Origin: Rosa chinensis
Lineage: Eukaryota; Streptophyta; Magnoliopsida; Rosales; Rosaceae
NCBI RefSeq assembly: GCF_002994745.2
Contig: NC_037092.1
Location: 19,796,001 to 19,860,000 of the forward strand
Length of the DNA stretch: 64,000 nt
Direction: 5' to 3'
Shown piece by piece: positions 48,407 through 57,494 of this stretch. The notes under the pieces were generated by a model, which saw nothing but the letters and a program-made list of their open reading frames with translations, was not told where the DNA came from and did not search any database. Each line of letters begins with the position of its first letter. The first letter of the stretch is position 1. Both the position numbers and the translations under genes were made by a program.

Positions 48407-48414
48407 TATTTATA
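48407..48414 (-). promoter_or_regulatory. TATA box of the antisense transcription unit
   Basis: The minus strand carries TATAAATA in GGGTATAAATAGGG. It is followed after about 30-170 bases by a leader ending in a good splice donor at 48242. CACGTGGC-type (G-box) motifs lie just upstream (48468-48475 and 48598-48606). Confidence 0.7.
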
Positions 48415-48785
48415 CCCATTGGTAAATTCATCTTGACCGTCAACATAGGTTATGCACCCTCAGATCTCGCCACGTGTCAAGGCACGTCCTGCCTTGATGA
48501 CGCATGCAAGCCGTTGCCATGATTGAAAAAACGGCTCCATTAAGAGCCATGTCAGAAATTGAGGTGATGCCTCAACGCACGTCCCCCTTGTCAGGTGGCG
48601 CCACGTGTCCCCACTCCAGTAAGCGTTACATTCAACACCATGGTGTGACAATGATGAAACAGACACTTGTTGCGTTGCCCAGGTCCTGCCGAGACAATGA
48701 ATTTGGTATATCGAGACTCCTATAACCTCGCCAGTCACACCATGGCTTGGATCTCTCACCGGTATCTCGCTATCTCATAACCTCG

Positions 48786-49370
48786 TGATAGAATCATCTT
48801 GCTTGGAGACTTGGGGGACTGGATATCCAGATTAGGCACCTCCAACTGACCATCTGCGGTACTTTACCATTAGGCACCTCCAACTGACCATCGGCGGTAC
48901 TTTACCGGTGGCTGAACGAGACAAATTCCCCACCTAAGAGAATTCTTGATTGAGGACTCGTGGGACTTGTTTATACAGGTGAGTACACACCGTCAACCAC
49001 CTGAGAACTTCCAGGCAACTCACCAGAACCTCCACCGGAGGCAACAACTGCCGACCATGCCAACCAGAGCCACAAACAGTGGCCCACAATGCATGGTTAA
49101 ACAATCATTTACACCTTGAGAATGACTTATAAATTGTCCTACATCAGGCCTAAGGGAAACCAAACTCCCAAATCTTACTATAAAAAAGGGTCAAATACTT
49201 CCAAATCAAGCAAGTCCAAACTTTTCCCTTTCTGTACTATTACTCTGTCGACATATCACACCGATACTAACTTGGGCATTAGAGGGTTTGAGAACGGTAC
49301 CCCCGGTCTCCCTCCTAACCTATCTCTTTTATGGACAAGATTGCAGAGCATGATATTGGTGATTCTATCG
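48786..49370 (+). repeat. LTR-like block of a Tat-type gypsy element
   Basis: Starts TGATAGAATCA and ends TGATTCTATCG, an inverted terminal pair with one change from the expected TCA. It contains CTTGGGGGACTGG near the start, a TATA-like TATAAAAAAGGGTC at about 49179, and ACTTGGGCATTAGAGGG...GTACCCCCGG near the end. These are landmarks I associate with plant Tat/Athila-type LTRs. It carries two 38-bp direct repeats (48831-48868 and 48869-48906). There is no matching 5-bp target duplication, so it is one LTR of a truncated element. Confidence 0.6.
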
Positions 49371-49401
49371 GACTTACTATTGGCTGGACTACACAGAAAC
49401 A

Positions 49402-49655
49402 GAGATATGTATTTTAATATTGCTCCAAGCCATCATAAATTTTATCATCTCAATTTTTTATAGTACTTGAACTGAGTTGATTAGTCATATTTGTTTATTT
49501 GGATCATGAGTTTGATCCAGTCCAGAACTTGATGTTCCATCTTACGGTTTAGCTAGGTGAGGATGAGGCAGGGAAGAAAGAAGGGAAGGAAAAAGCAAAA
49601 GAGAAAAGAAAACTCTATGAGAGAGAATGAATTCAAATTGTTGAATGTAACCTAT
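49402..49655. repeat. Host segmental repeat, left copy
   Basis: Similar in order to 54727-55010: 'gccatcataaattttat', 'ttagtcatatttgttt', 'gatcatgagtttgatcc', 'acggtttagctagg', 'gcagggaagaaag' and 'gagattcaaatt'-type blocks. The two copies flank the Harbinger element. Confidence 0.75.
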
Positions 49656-50230
49656 CTGAAAGATTCTATCACGTGAAACTACATGAAATTTAAATTTGTG
49701 TTAGAGCAAGTTCACCCGTAATCAAGAAAAGGCAAAGTCGAGAAGTCAAGAATTCGACCAGTCAAGTTACTATTCACTACCACTAGACATGGGTTGACAC
49801 CCGTTGTTTTTCTTGCCCGGTCAACATTGTTCACTAGTGTGGTTTCACTGTTTAGCTTCACTGTTCATCAGATTTTTAAAAAACAATTTTTTTAAAAAAA
49901 TAAAATATATTTAATGATAATAATGAATATTTATGGATAATTAATGTCATAATTATGCAATTTACTTTTTTCAAAAATATTTTTCGGTGGACAAATTATG
50001 AGCCACCTACAATTTATCTTGAAATGAGTGAAAGCACAACGGACAAATTATGAGCCACCGACAATTTATCTTGAAATGAGTGAAGGCACAAGGACAAATT
50101 TCCTTGAAATGAGTGAAGGCACAACCGACAATTTTTGAACGGACCAGATCATTTGCATACTATTCAATCTAACGGTTATTGTTGATGTAATCTTATCTAA
50201 AATTTCGGATCAGATTACGTCGAACCAGGA

Positions 50231-51731
50231 GTGGACACATGTCCTCGAAGTATGATGACGTTTTATGTGAAAATTGTAAATAAATTAAGCAAGAGGCAGC
50301 ACACCATTCCTCACAAGCTGATATTCACAAATCTCATTTATTTTCATATTCTCCAGATCCAACACATTTCCTCTCCTTCCCTCATTTCAATGAAGAGATT
50401 GTGGGCTAAGTATCGACAATCTCGAGATGAAGATCTTGAAGAGCTGTGTACGACTAAAGCTCTCGTGGTAGCAGCAGTCGCTGAAGCTGAAGCTTCCTCC
50501 GGATCACGACGACGGGGTTCTCAACCGGGGCGTGCACCGAATGAGGAGCCATTTAGGGAATCAAGAGGGAAAAACATGATGGAAGATTACTTTGTGGAGC
50601 GTCCAGTTTTCAGTGAAGAGATATTCCGGACAAGGTACAGGATGAGTCACAATGTGTTCAACCGCATCTCTAGTGACCTTTGTCGCTATGACCCGTACTT
50701 TGTCCAGAAATCAGATGCTGCAGGAAAAGTCGGACTACTTCCCCACCAGAAGCTGACATGTTCCTTAAGAATGCTTGCTTATGGTGCCGGGGCAGATCAA
50801 TGTGCTGAGTATTGTCGGATGGCGAAATCTACCTCCATTGAGGCTCTGAAACGATTTACAAAGGGAATCGTTAATCTGTACTCGGCAGAATACCTCCGGG
50901 CTCCTAATCCGGCCGACCTCAGAAGACTTCTCACCAAAGCTGAGAGAAGGGGCTTTCCTGGGATGATTGGAAGCATCGACTGCATGCACTGGCAATGGAA
51001 GAATTGCCCAACAGGTTGGGCTGGAGAATACAGCGGTCAAAAACGTGTGCCTACTATCATCCTCGAAGCAGTCGCTTCTTATGACACATGGATATGGCAT
51101 GTCTTCTTTGGAATGCCTGGATCATGCAACGACCTCAACGTCCTTGCTAAGTCCCTGTTGTTTGACGAGCTCACTGCTGGTCGAGCCCCTCAGATCCAAT
51201 TTTAAGCGAATAACAGGATTCTCAATTTAGGGTACTATCTCACTGATGTTATCTATCCGCAATGGGCGACTTTCGTGAAATCAATTCCAAGGCCTACACG
51301 ACCCAAGGATCTGAAGTTTTCCCAGGCTCAAGAAGAGTACAGGAAGGATGTCGAAAGATGTTTCGGCATTCTTTCGGCATTTTACAGTCGCTCTTTAGTA
51401 TTGTTCGAGGAGCGGCTCGTGGCTGGGAAAGAGAAGACCTTCGATACATCATACTAACTTGTATTATATTACACAACATGATAATCGAGGATGAAAGACC
51501 AGATGACAGCGATGAGGATTTGGAGTCCGATGAAGAAGAGGATAACAAAATGAGGCCCAGGTTTAGGAAGGACCGACTGGTGATGTCTTCGATCCTGTTG
51601 GTAGAGATGGCTATTACTTCAACGGATTCATGGATCGATATGATGCCATTAGAAGTGCAAACAGTCATTCAAACGTTCAAGAAGATCTGATAGAGCATTT
51701 CTGGAACGTTCAAGGCAACATGGAGATCTAG
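50231..51731 (+). pseudogene. PIF/Harbinger DDE transposase (ALP1-like), broken
   Basis: The open frame 50231-51205 encodes an N-terminal extension (MKRLWAKYRQS from an internal ATG at 50390 is the likelier start). It continues with EEIFRTRYRMSHNVFNRI, KLTCSLRMLAYG, and the catalytic segment GMIGSIDCMHWQWKNCP. Asp is codon 250; the second Asp, in GSCNDLNVL, is codon 301. An in-frame TAA follows at 51203-51205. The same frame then continues with LGYYLTD, YPQWATFVKSIP and KDVERCFGIL (catalytic Glu, about codon 375). Near 51361-51380 a 10-bp direct duplication of TTTCGGCATT shifts the frame into GAARGWEREDLRYI and CIILHNMIIEDER. A second shift near 51560 leads to GRDGYYFNGFMDRYDAIRSA and a stop at 51729-51731. 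The DDE triad is preserved, but one stop and two shifts make the gene non-functional. The enzyme would cut TIRs together with the ORF1 protein. Confidence 0.9.
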
Positions 51732-52137
51732 ATCATAAATGAAAATTGTTTGGAATAATTGGCTAATATCTATGTTTTGTTATGTTTGTGTGCTTTGAAT
51801 TTGGCTTGTATTATGTTTTGGAAAGTTGGTGTGCTTTTAATTTGGCCAATGTCTATGTTTTTTATGTCAATGTGATTTGAATTTGGCTTGTATTATGTTT
51901 ATAATGTGCTATGATTTTGAATATAAGGTGTGTGCTTTAATAAGGGGAATTTCCAAATACAACTTTTATTTCCTTAAATTGTCGCTTACATAAATGAAAA
52001 ACTAGGAATAAGTACAATACAATTACAAACATGCATAATAACCTAATTATTCAAATCATAATCCTCATCCTCTCTAGAAATCCAATTTGTGTTTGAAGGC
52101 TCATCATTAGGGTTAGGGTTGGTGGAATCACCCGTAG

Positions 52138-52405
52138 TGAAAGGTAAAAATTGTGGTTGTGTAGGATATCCCCCGGAGTAAGGTGGTTGCGGATAGTATC
52201 CACCGGGGTAAGGGGTTGTGGGAATCCACCGGTGAAGGGAGGTGGTGGGAATCCACCGGTTAAGGGAGGTTGTGGGAATGCATCGGGGTAAGGTGGTTAT
52301 GGGTATGCACCGGGGTAAGGAGGTTGTGGGTATGCACCATCAAAATTTAGTTGTGGGAATGCACCACCAAAATTGGGTTGCAGATAGTATCCACCCATAG
52401 AAGGT
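52138..52405. repeat. Minisatellite encoding Gly/Pro/Tyr-rich repeats
   Basis: About eight diverged units of around 30 bp with CACCGGGGTAAGG and GGTTGTGGG. On the minus strand they encode FPQPP(Y/L)PGA-like repeats. They lie at the 3' end of the Harbinger ORF1. Confidence 0.7.
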
Positions 52406-52437
52406 GGCGGCTACTCGTCAAGATCTTCTTTCTCAGC

Positions 52438-54009
52438 TATCTTTTTTTGTTTTCTTGACCAATAACGCTTTTTATTTGGCGTCATTTTACTTGTATCAAT
52501 CTATATAATACGCTCTTCCCTCTCATTATTTCGCTCTTCCCTCTCGTTATTTGGCTCTTCCCTCTCTTTAATTTGATCTTGTCTTTCTTGAAATAGGAGT
52601 TGCTCTTTTCGTATTTCGATTTGCAAGAGGATACATGCTCTTTTCTCTTCCTCTTGGAGACTTCGAGCGAATTTGTCATCGAGTTTTTTCTTGCCCTTGG
52701 TTGCCTCTATTTGGTTGTTCGCTATACTCTCGAGACTGCTTGACAAAGAACTTTGATCTTTCGCTGCCTTCTTTCCTTTCCATATTGCTTCTTTCGCAGC
52801 CTTCCTTCCTTAAGGCCTCACATTAGGATCTGCAGTTTCACCTGCAATTACCTCATCTACATCCATGTCCAAGTTGATGGGGGAATTTTCAGCAATTGGT
52901 TGTGTGCGCATATGTTGAGTTCCTTGATTTGATGTTCCCCCGGATGTATGGCTAGGGATGTCTTTAAATTGTGCAAAGCCCTCCACAACAGCGTAACTAT
53001 CAAAGCTCTGAAAATTGTGTCTTTTGGCCTTCCCAGTTTTTCTCTTCATCCCGGCATGTCACAATTTATGTGCTTCATCTTGCTACGTAATTAAAAAAAA
53101 AAATGCAATTAGTACAAATATAAACGCTATTATGAAGGGTCATCTATTATAAAGGTCATAATTTTAATAAGAAATTATCTCACCGTTTTGCGTTAAAAAT
53201 CAATAAGTACAAATATAAAGGTCATAATTTTAATAAGAAAGTATCTCACCGTTTTACAATAAAAATCAATAAGTACACATATAAATATCGTTGTAATTAC
53301 ATCATTATTTATCAACTAATTATTTTAATTATATCGAAAAACAATTATTACAATTAAAATGATATTATAATTACTAAATCCAATTTCAAGACATATTTTA
53401 CTATAATGTATCAACAAATTAAATGATTTATCAAAAAATTTAAAGTTCATAATTTTAATAAGAATGTATCTCACCGTTTTACAATAAAACTCAATAAGTA
53501 CAAATAGAAATATCGTGGTAATTACATCATTATTTATCAACTAATTATTTTAATTATAACGAAAAACAATTATTACAACTAAAACGATATTATAATTACT
53601 ACATTATTTATCATGTAATATTTTACTATAATGTATCAACAAATTAAATGATTTATCAATAAATACATACCTCATCAACCGCATTCGAACCGCTCTTGTA
53701 CCAATTTTTCGCTTGCCTTAATGCACAATGCCACTCAAAGAGTTCAATCTTCAAAATTTTTCACCTTCCCTGCAAAGATTGGGCTGATCGGCTCTTGGGC
53801 CAATTTGCGTCAAAGTGTCGCTTCACGCGCAACCATAATTCGAGTTTTTTCTGATTTGTGCCCACAGCCGGACATTGGCCTACAACTTTCCAAGACTTGC
53901 ACAATTAAACATCTTCCTCATCCGTCCATCTCCTTTTATCTTGGGTATCTTCACTTTGATCTCCCTCTTGTCCGGCCACTGGACGTGTGTTTCCCCTTTG
54001 TTCGGCCAT
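52438..54009 (-). pseudogene. Harbinger ORF1: Myb/SANT-like DNA-binding protein, broken
   Basis: On the minus strand, exon 54009-53671 begins MAEQRGNTRPVAGQE and contains DKRRWTDEEDV, a stop, LCKSWKVVG and GTNQKKLELWLR (SANT/trihelix-like). It then reads RSAQSLQGR, a second stop, and KNWYKSGSNAVDE before a GTATGT donor. After an intron containing tandem repeats, exon 53092-52438 has an in-frame stop, then MKRKTGKAKRHNFQSF, GRKAAKEAIWKGK and a coiled-coil-like LDDKFARSLQEEEKRAC region. That last part resembles the NAM-associated C-terminal domain common in these proteins. In active Pong/PIF elements this protein partners the transposase and aids nuclear import and DNA binding. Several stops show it is dead. 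No Myb host-gene role is implied. Confidence 0.8.
53222..53670. repeat. Tandem duplication of a 225-bp unit in the ORF1 intron
   Basis: Blocks at 53222-53446 and 53447-53670 repeat with exactly 225-bp offset: TCATAATTTTAATAAGAA, TATCTCACCGTTTTACAAT, and ATTTTACTATAATGTATC. A shorter partial copy precedes at about 53157-53221. Confidence 0.88.
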
Positions 54010-54726
54010 AGTGGATAATGAAAAATATGGATGATGAGAGCTATATGGAGAGGAGGAAGGTGTAACTATGAACTCTAGTATTTTGGGTGTGAGATGTTAG
54101 AAAAAAATTGTAGGTATTTATAGAGAAATTTTTTGTATGATTTTTAGAATTTTTTACATATTTTTTTCTGCCCGTTTCTTACCGTTAGCTATTTTACATT
54201 CATATTAATTCCTAGCCGTCAGATCTGGTTTTACTGTCCCTTTCACCGGTCCAGATTTGTTGACCGTTGGGTTCAAATTCCCAAAACAGCCAATGGCACT
54301 CAGACACGTGCGCCCACAGCAGGAATAATAAAGTCGCTACGCGACAAAAAACCGAATCAGAAGGTGCAGCGACGTGGCGCTCCCCCATTCGTCTGTGCTC
54401 TTCACACCCTCTCTCTGCGTGGCCCCCTGTGACGTCAGCCACGTTATATTGCTGGCCGAGCTGGCAGCCGCTCAAAGCCTGGGCAAGAAAATGGGCATGG
54501 GCTTGGAATTTTTCTTGCCCTTGGTAAAAAAAAGCCCATGTTTGCTTGGTTAAATTTGACCCGGTGGACGGGAAAATATATATTTGCCTGGTCACCACAT
54601 CATCATTCCATGCTTTTGCCCGGTCATTCATGAACCGCTGCACTTGCTCTTAGAACGGTTTCAATTATCTTTTATTTTTATAATTGCTATGCACATGCTT
54701 TATCTGAATTTTCACGCGAAACGTGA

Positions 54727-55010
54727 TATGTACTTGAATACGTTTTGCTCTAGGCCATCATAGATTTTATTGTCCGATTTTCTATATAAACATCCCTAAC
54801 CTTCTTTCAATTCAAATACATGAACAGCCAAGCTAATTAGTCATATTCGTTTCTTAAATTGGGTCATGAGTTTTAATCTAGAATTTGACATTCCATTTCA
54901 TGGTTTAGCTAGGGTGAGGAAGCAGCAGGGAAGAAAGACAGGACAGGAGAAAGGGGAAGGGAAAGGAAAACATGAGAGATTCAAATTACTCAATGAAACT
55001 TCTTCAGTTC
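54727..55010. repeat. Host segmental repeat, right copy
   Basis: Counterpart of 49402-49655, in the same orientation. The Harbinger element lies between the two. Confidence 0.75.
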
Positions 55011-55560
55011 TTCTATTGTAGAAATGGGTGGCATGGGAAAAAATATATGTTGGTGACTTGGTGCCAAAGGAAAAAACACTGGGAAATGGCGGTATCAAAG
55101 GCCAGTGTCAGTTGTTACCTTTACGCTTTAGTTGCTCCTCCTTTTTTGTGTTTATAGTTTTTCATTACCATTGTCTAGCTTTGATGTATAATTTTGTTTA
55201 GCCATTTAATGATAACAGATCGATACTCACTGAAAATCATGTTTGAATTCAGAAATATCTTGAATTCAGCACTTGATCGACACGAGAAGGTGGGATTAGA
55301 TATTAATTACGGATCTCAAGAAGTTTTCACCGTACAATGAAGAACTTTACAAGGCAATCACACAGCTTTCAACTCCTCGAAACTTTCGGGAAAATGAACA
55401 GCTTTTCAGCCAGTACGGTGATCGACACCTTGTAGGAGAATGTTGATGGAGATTGGAAAAGTTTGTAGATCCAAATCCTCTATTTCTTAATAAGCTAGTT
55501 ATTCCCACTGTGAAGTCATCATGAAGACTGGAGACTCTAATTAAGCAAACCATCACTAGT
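55011..55560. other. Intergenic, no gene seen
   Basis: No recognisable coding or repeat feature. Confidence 0.5.
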
Positions 55561-55563
55561 TAT

Positions 55564-55873
55564 GATGGAATCCAAGTCCAAGATCAGACATCAAGACTTT
55601 GTTCAGAGATTATACATGTGTGTGTGTGTGTGTATATAATTATATATATGGGCCCGATCTGAGGTGGACGTTCCCAGTCCTACAAAAATGCCGACGTCCA
55701 TGCTTTCTTAGTGGTCAGGTGCTGACGGCGGCGCGACTCTTGCCAGATGGAGACCATGAGCATCCTAGACGGCGTCACCATGAAGATGAAGGCTAGGGAG
55801 ATTGAGGTCAAAGTGATGGAATCCAAGTCCAAGACCAGACATCAAGACTTTGTTCAGAGATTATACATGTGCG

Positions 55874-55929
<56 letters not shown>

Positions 55930-56083
55930 CCTGATCTGAGGTGGACGTCTACAGTCCTGCAAAAGTGTAGAGGTCCATGTTTTCTCAGCGGTCAGGCGTC
56001 GACGGTGGCACAGCTCTTGCTAGACGGAGACCATGAGCATCCCAGACGATGTCACCATGAAGATGAAGGCCAGAGAGATCGAG
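55564..56083. repeat. Tandem duplication of a ~251-bp unit containing part of an inverted-repeat element and (TA)n
   Basis: Copies start at 55564 and 55815 with GATGGAATCCAAGTCCAAGA, run through 'catgtgtgtg/catgtgcgcgcg' and (TA)n into GATCTGAGGTGGACGT, and continue to 'gaaggc(t/c)ag(g)ga'. The second copy continues into the complete element that ends at 56280. Confidence 0.85.
55879..55925. repeat. (TA)n microsatellite
   Basis: About 47 bases of AT repeats abutting the inverted-repeat element. Shorter (TG)n/(TA)n tracts occur at 55617-55650 and 56281-56295. Confidence 0.95.
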
Positions 56084-56280
56084 GTCGAAGGTCTGGGCAG
56101 TGACCTCACCCGAAACTTCAAGCCTGATCAAGGTGGACTGCAAATTGGTAGCTGGTGAGTCCACTGGCAAGAAGAAGCTGAAAATCGAGGCCTGGGCCAC
56201 CGTCGGTGCTTTGCCTGACCTCTGAGAATGCTTGGACATCCGCACTTTTGCGGGACTGCGAACGTCCGCTTCTGATCCTC
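55930..56280. mobile_element. Inverted-repeat element inserted in (TA)n
   Basis: About 350 bp with TIRs of around 80 bp. The left arm begins GATCTGAGGTGGACGT, the right arm (reverse complement) GATCAGAAGCGGACGT. Both continue with CAGTCC(T/C)GCAAAAGTG and GTCAGGC...CGACGGTGG. TA repeats on both sides suggest targeting of TA microsatellites. The right-arm portion is open on the minus strand but not recognisable as protein. Confidence 0.7.
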
Positions 56281-56295
56281 TATATATATATATAT

Positions 56296-57010
56296 TAATA
56301 TTGCTGAATAACCACATTTACCTGAATGGAACTTGGACAAGCTATATGATCCCACAGCTACTTGAATGGAATTTGGACAAGCTACATGACCAAAACTGCA
56401 AAGGGACCGCTCAAAGACAAGACTGCAAAGAGACTCATTGTAACTCAGATAGAGACGTACATCACCTTGACCTGATGCAAGTATAGTGAACTATTAAGTT
56501 GTTTGTAGTTCAGTAGGTTTAGGACGAAATACAATTCAGTGAATTTACCCCCAGATTATAAGGGCATTTTTATTTCGTATGTACAAGTTTCAATTTTGTT
56601 GATTTAATACCTCAAGTTATTACCACTCTTAGATTTCATGCTCATATGGCCGTATCATTAACATTGTAAAGACAAGAAAAACCGTCATCTGCTTATGAGG
56701 TTGGTTTAACTACTAATGAGATTATTTTCTCACAGAGCTTCTTCTACCCACCCAGGTGGGTGCTCACCTAGGGTCTTCAACGGTGCGTGTAATACACGCG
56801 CTGTTAGGATCCTAAGCCAAAAAAAAGTCAATGTCGCAGTAAAACTTGTTTTACTACACTCACCCTTGCACGTGATATATGAGATAACCTAAAACAAAAA
56901 GAGATAAAGAGTATTTTCAGCCGTATAGAACGGTTAGAACCCAAATGAGAAGAGGAGACACAGAAATTGGGAAGGAGAGATCGAATCAAGCTGATTAAAC
57001 CTCAACATCG
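56296..57010. other. Upstream region of the Ulp1-like gene, no gene seen
   Basis: Contains 'cacccaggtgggtgctcacc', a near-palindromic CACCCAGGTGGGTG. The transcribed leader of the next gene probably starts around 56900-57000, with a leader intron suggested by donor GCAG|GTTATT (57371) and acceptor AACAG| (57491). Confidence 0.4.
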
Positions 57011-57150
57011 GTGCCTTTTGCCGATTCTCCTCTTTCTTGAAGTCGACGCCGTTCCCGAATCAGGACCTCCCTTTTCCGGTTACTTCGGTGCCTTCCGCCA
57101 ATTCTCCTGTTTCTTGAAGTCGACGCCGTCTCGGAATCAGGACCTCCCCC
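57011..57150. repeat. 77-bp tandem duplication in the leader of the Ulp1-like gene
   Basis: Units at 57011-57073 and 57088-57150 both read 'ggtgcctt', 'tcttgaagtcgacgccgt' and 'aatcaggacctccc' with exact 77-bp offset. Confidence 0.85.
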
Positions 57151-57494
57151 TCCCCCTCTTTTTAAAACTGCCCCGCCGATTCCCCTCTGTCGGTCTGGTG
57201 TGATCCTATGCCAATGGTATAGTCGTCGGCAACAGTCGCAAGTTGGCGTAAATTAAATCCGAGTGAGTTCGAGTCACTGGAATTGTGAAGGATTCCATTA
57301 TTTGGGTTACTGGGTTTTGGGCGATTTGATCTTTGGGGCTGCACTTTCAGGACCAGAACAACATTAGCAGGTTATTCATCTGTGATTTTTGTATAGTCAA
57401 TTGTTTTTGTTTATATTTGTTCCTGCGTATCATAAATATTGAATAGTGAATTAGAGTTTTACCAGAATGTATCACCAGAATTACTGAACAGGTG

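Larger units (their letters stand above)
49704..54649. mobile_element. PIF/Harbinger (Pong-like) two-gene DNA transposon, full length but defective
   Basis: TIRs GAGCAAGTTCACCCGT (left) and GAGCAAGTGCAGCGGT (right, reverse complement). The 3-bp target TTA lies at 49701-49703 and 54650-54652. Inside, a DDE transposase gene (+) and a Myb/SANT-like ORF1 (-) are convergent, the standard two-gene layout. Subterminal GCCCGGTCA-type motifs occur at both ends. Both genes carry stops and frameshifts, so the element is immobile by itself but could be mobilised in trans. Confidence 0.9.
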
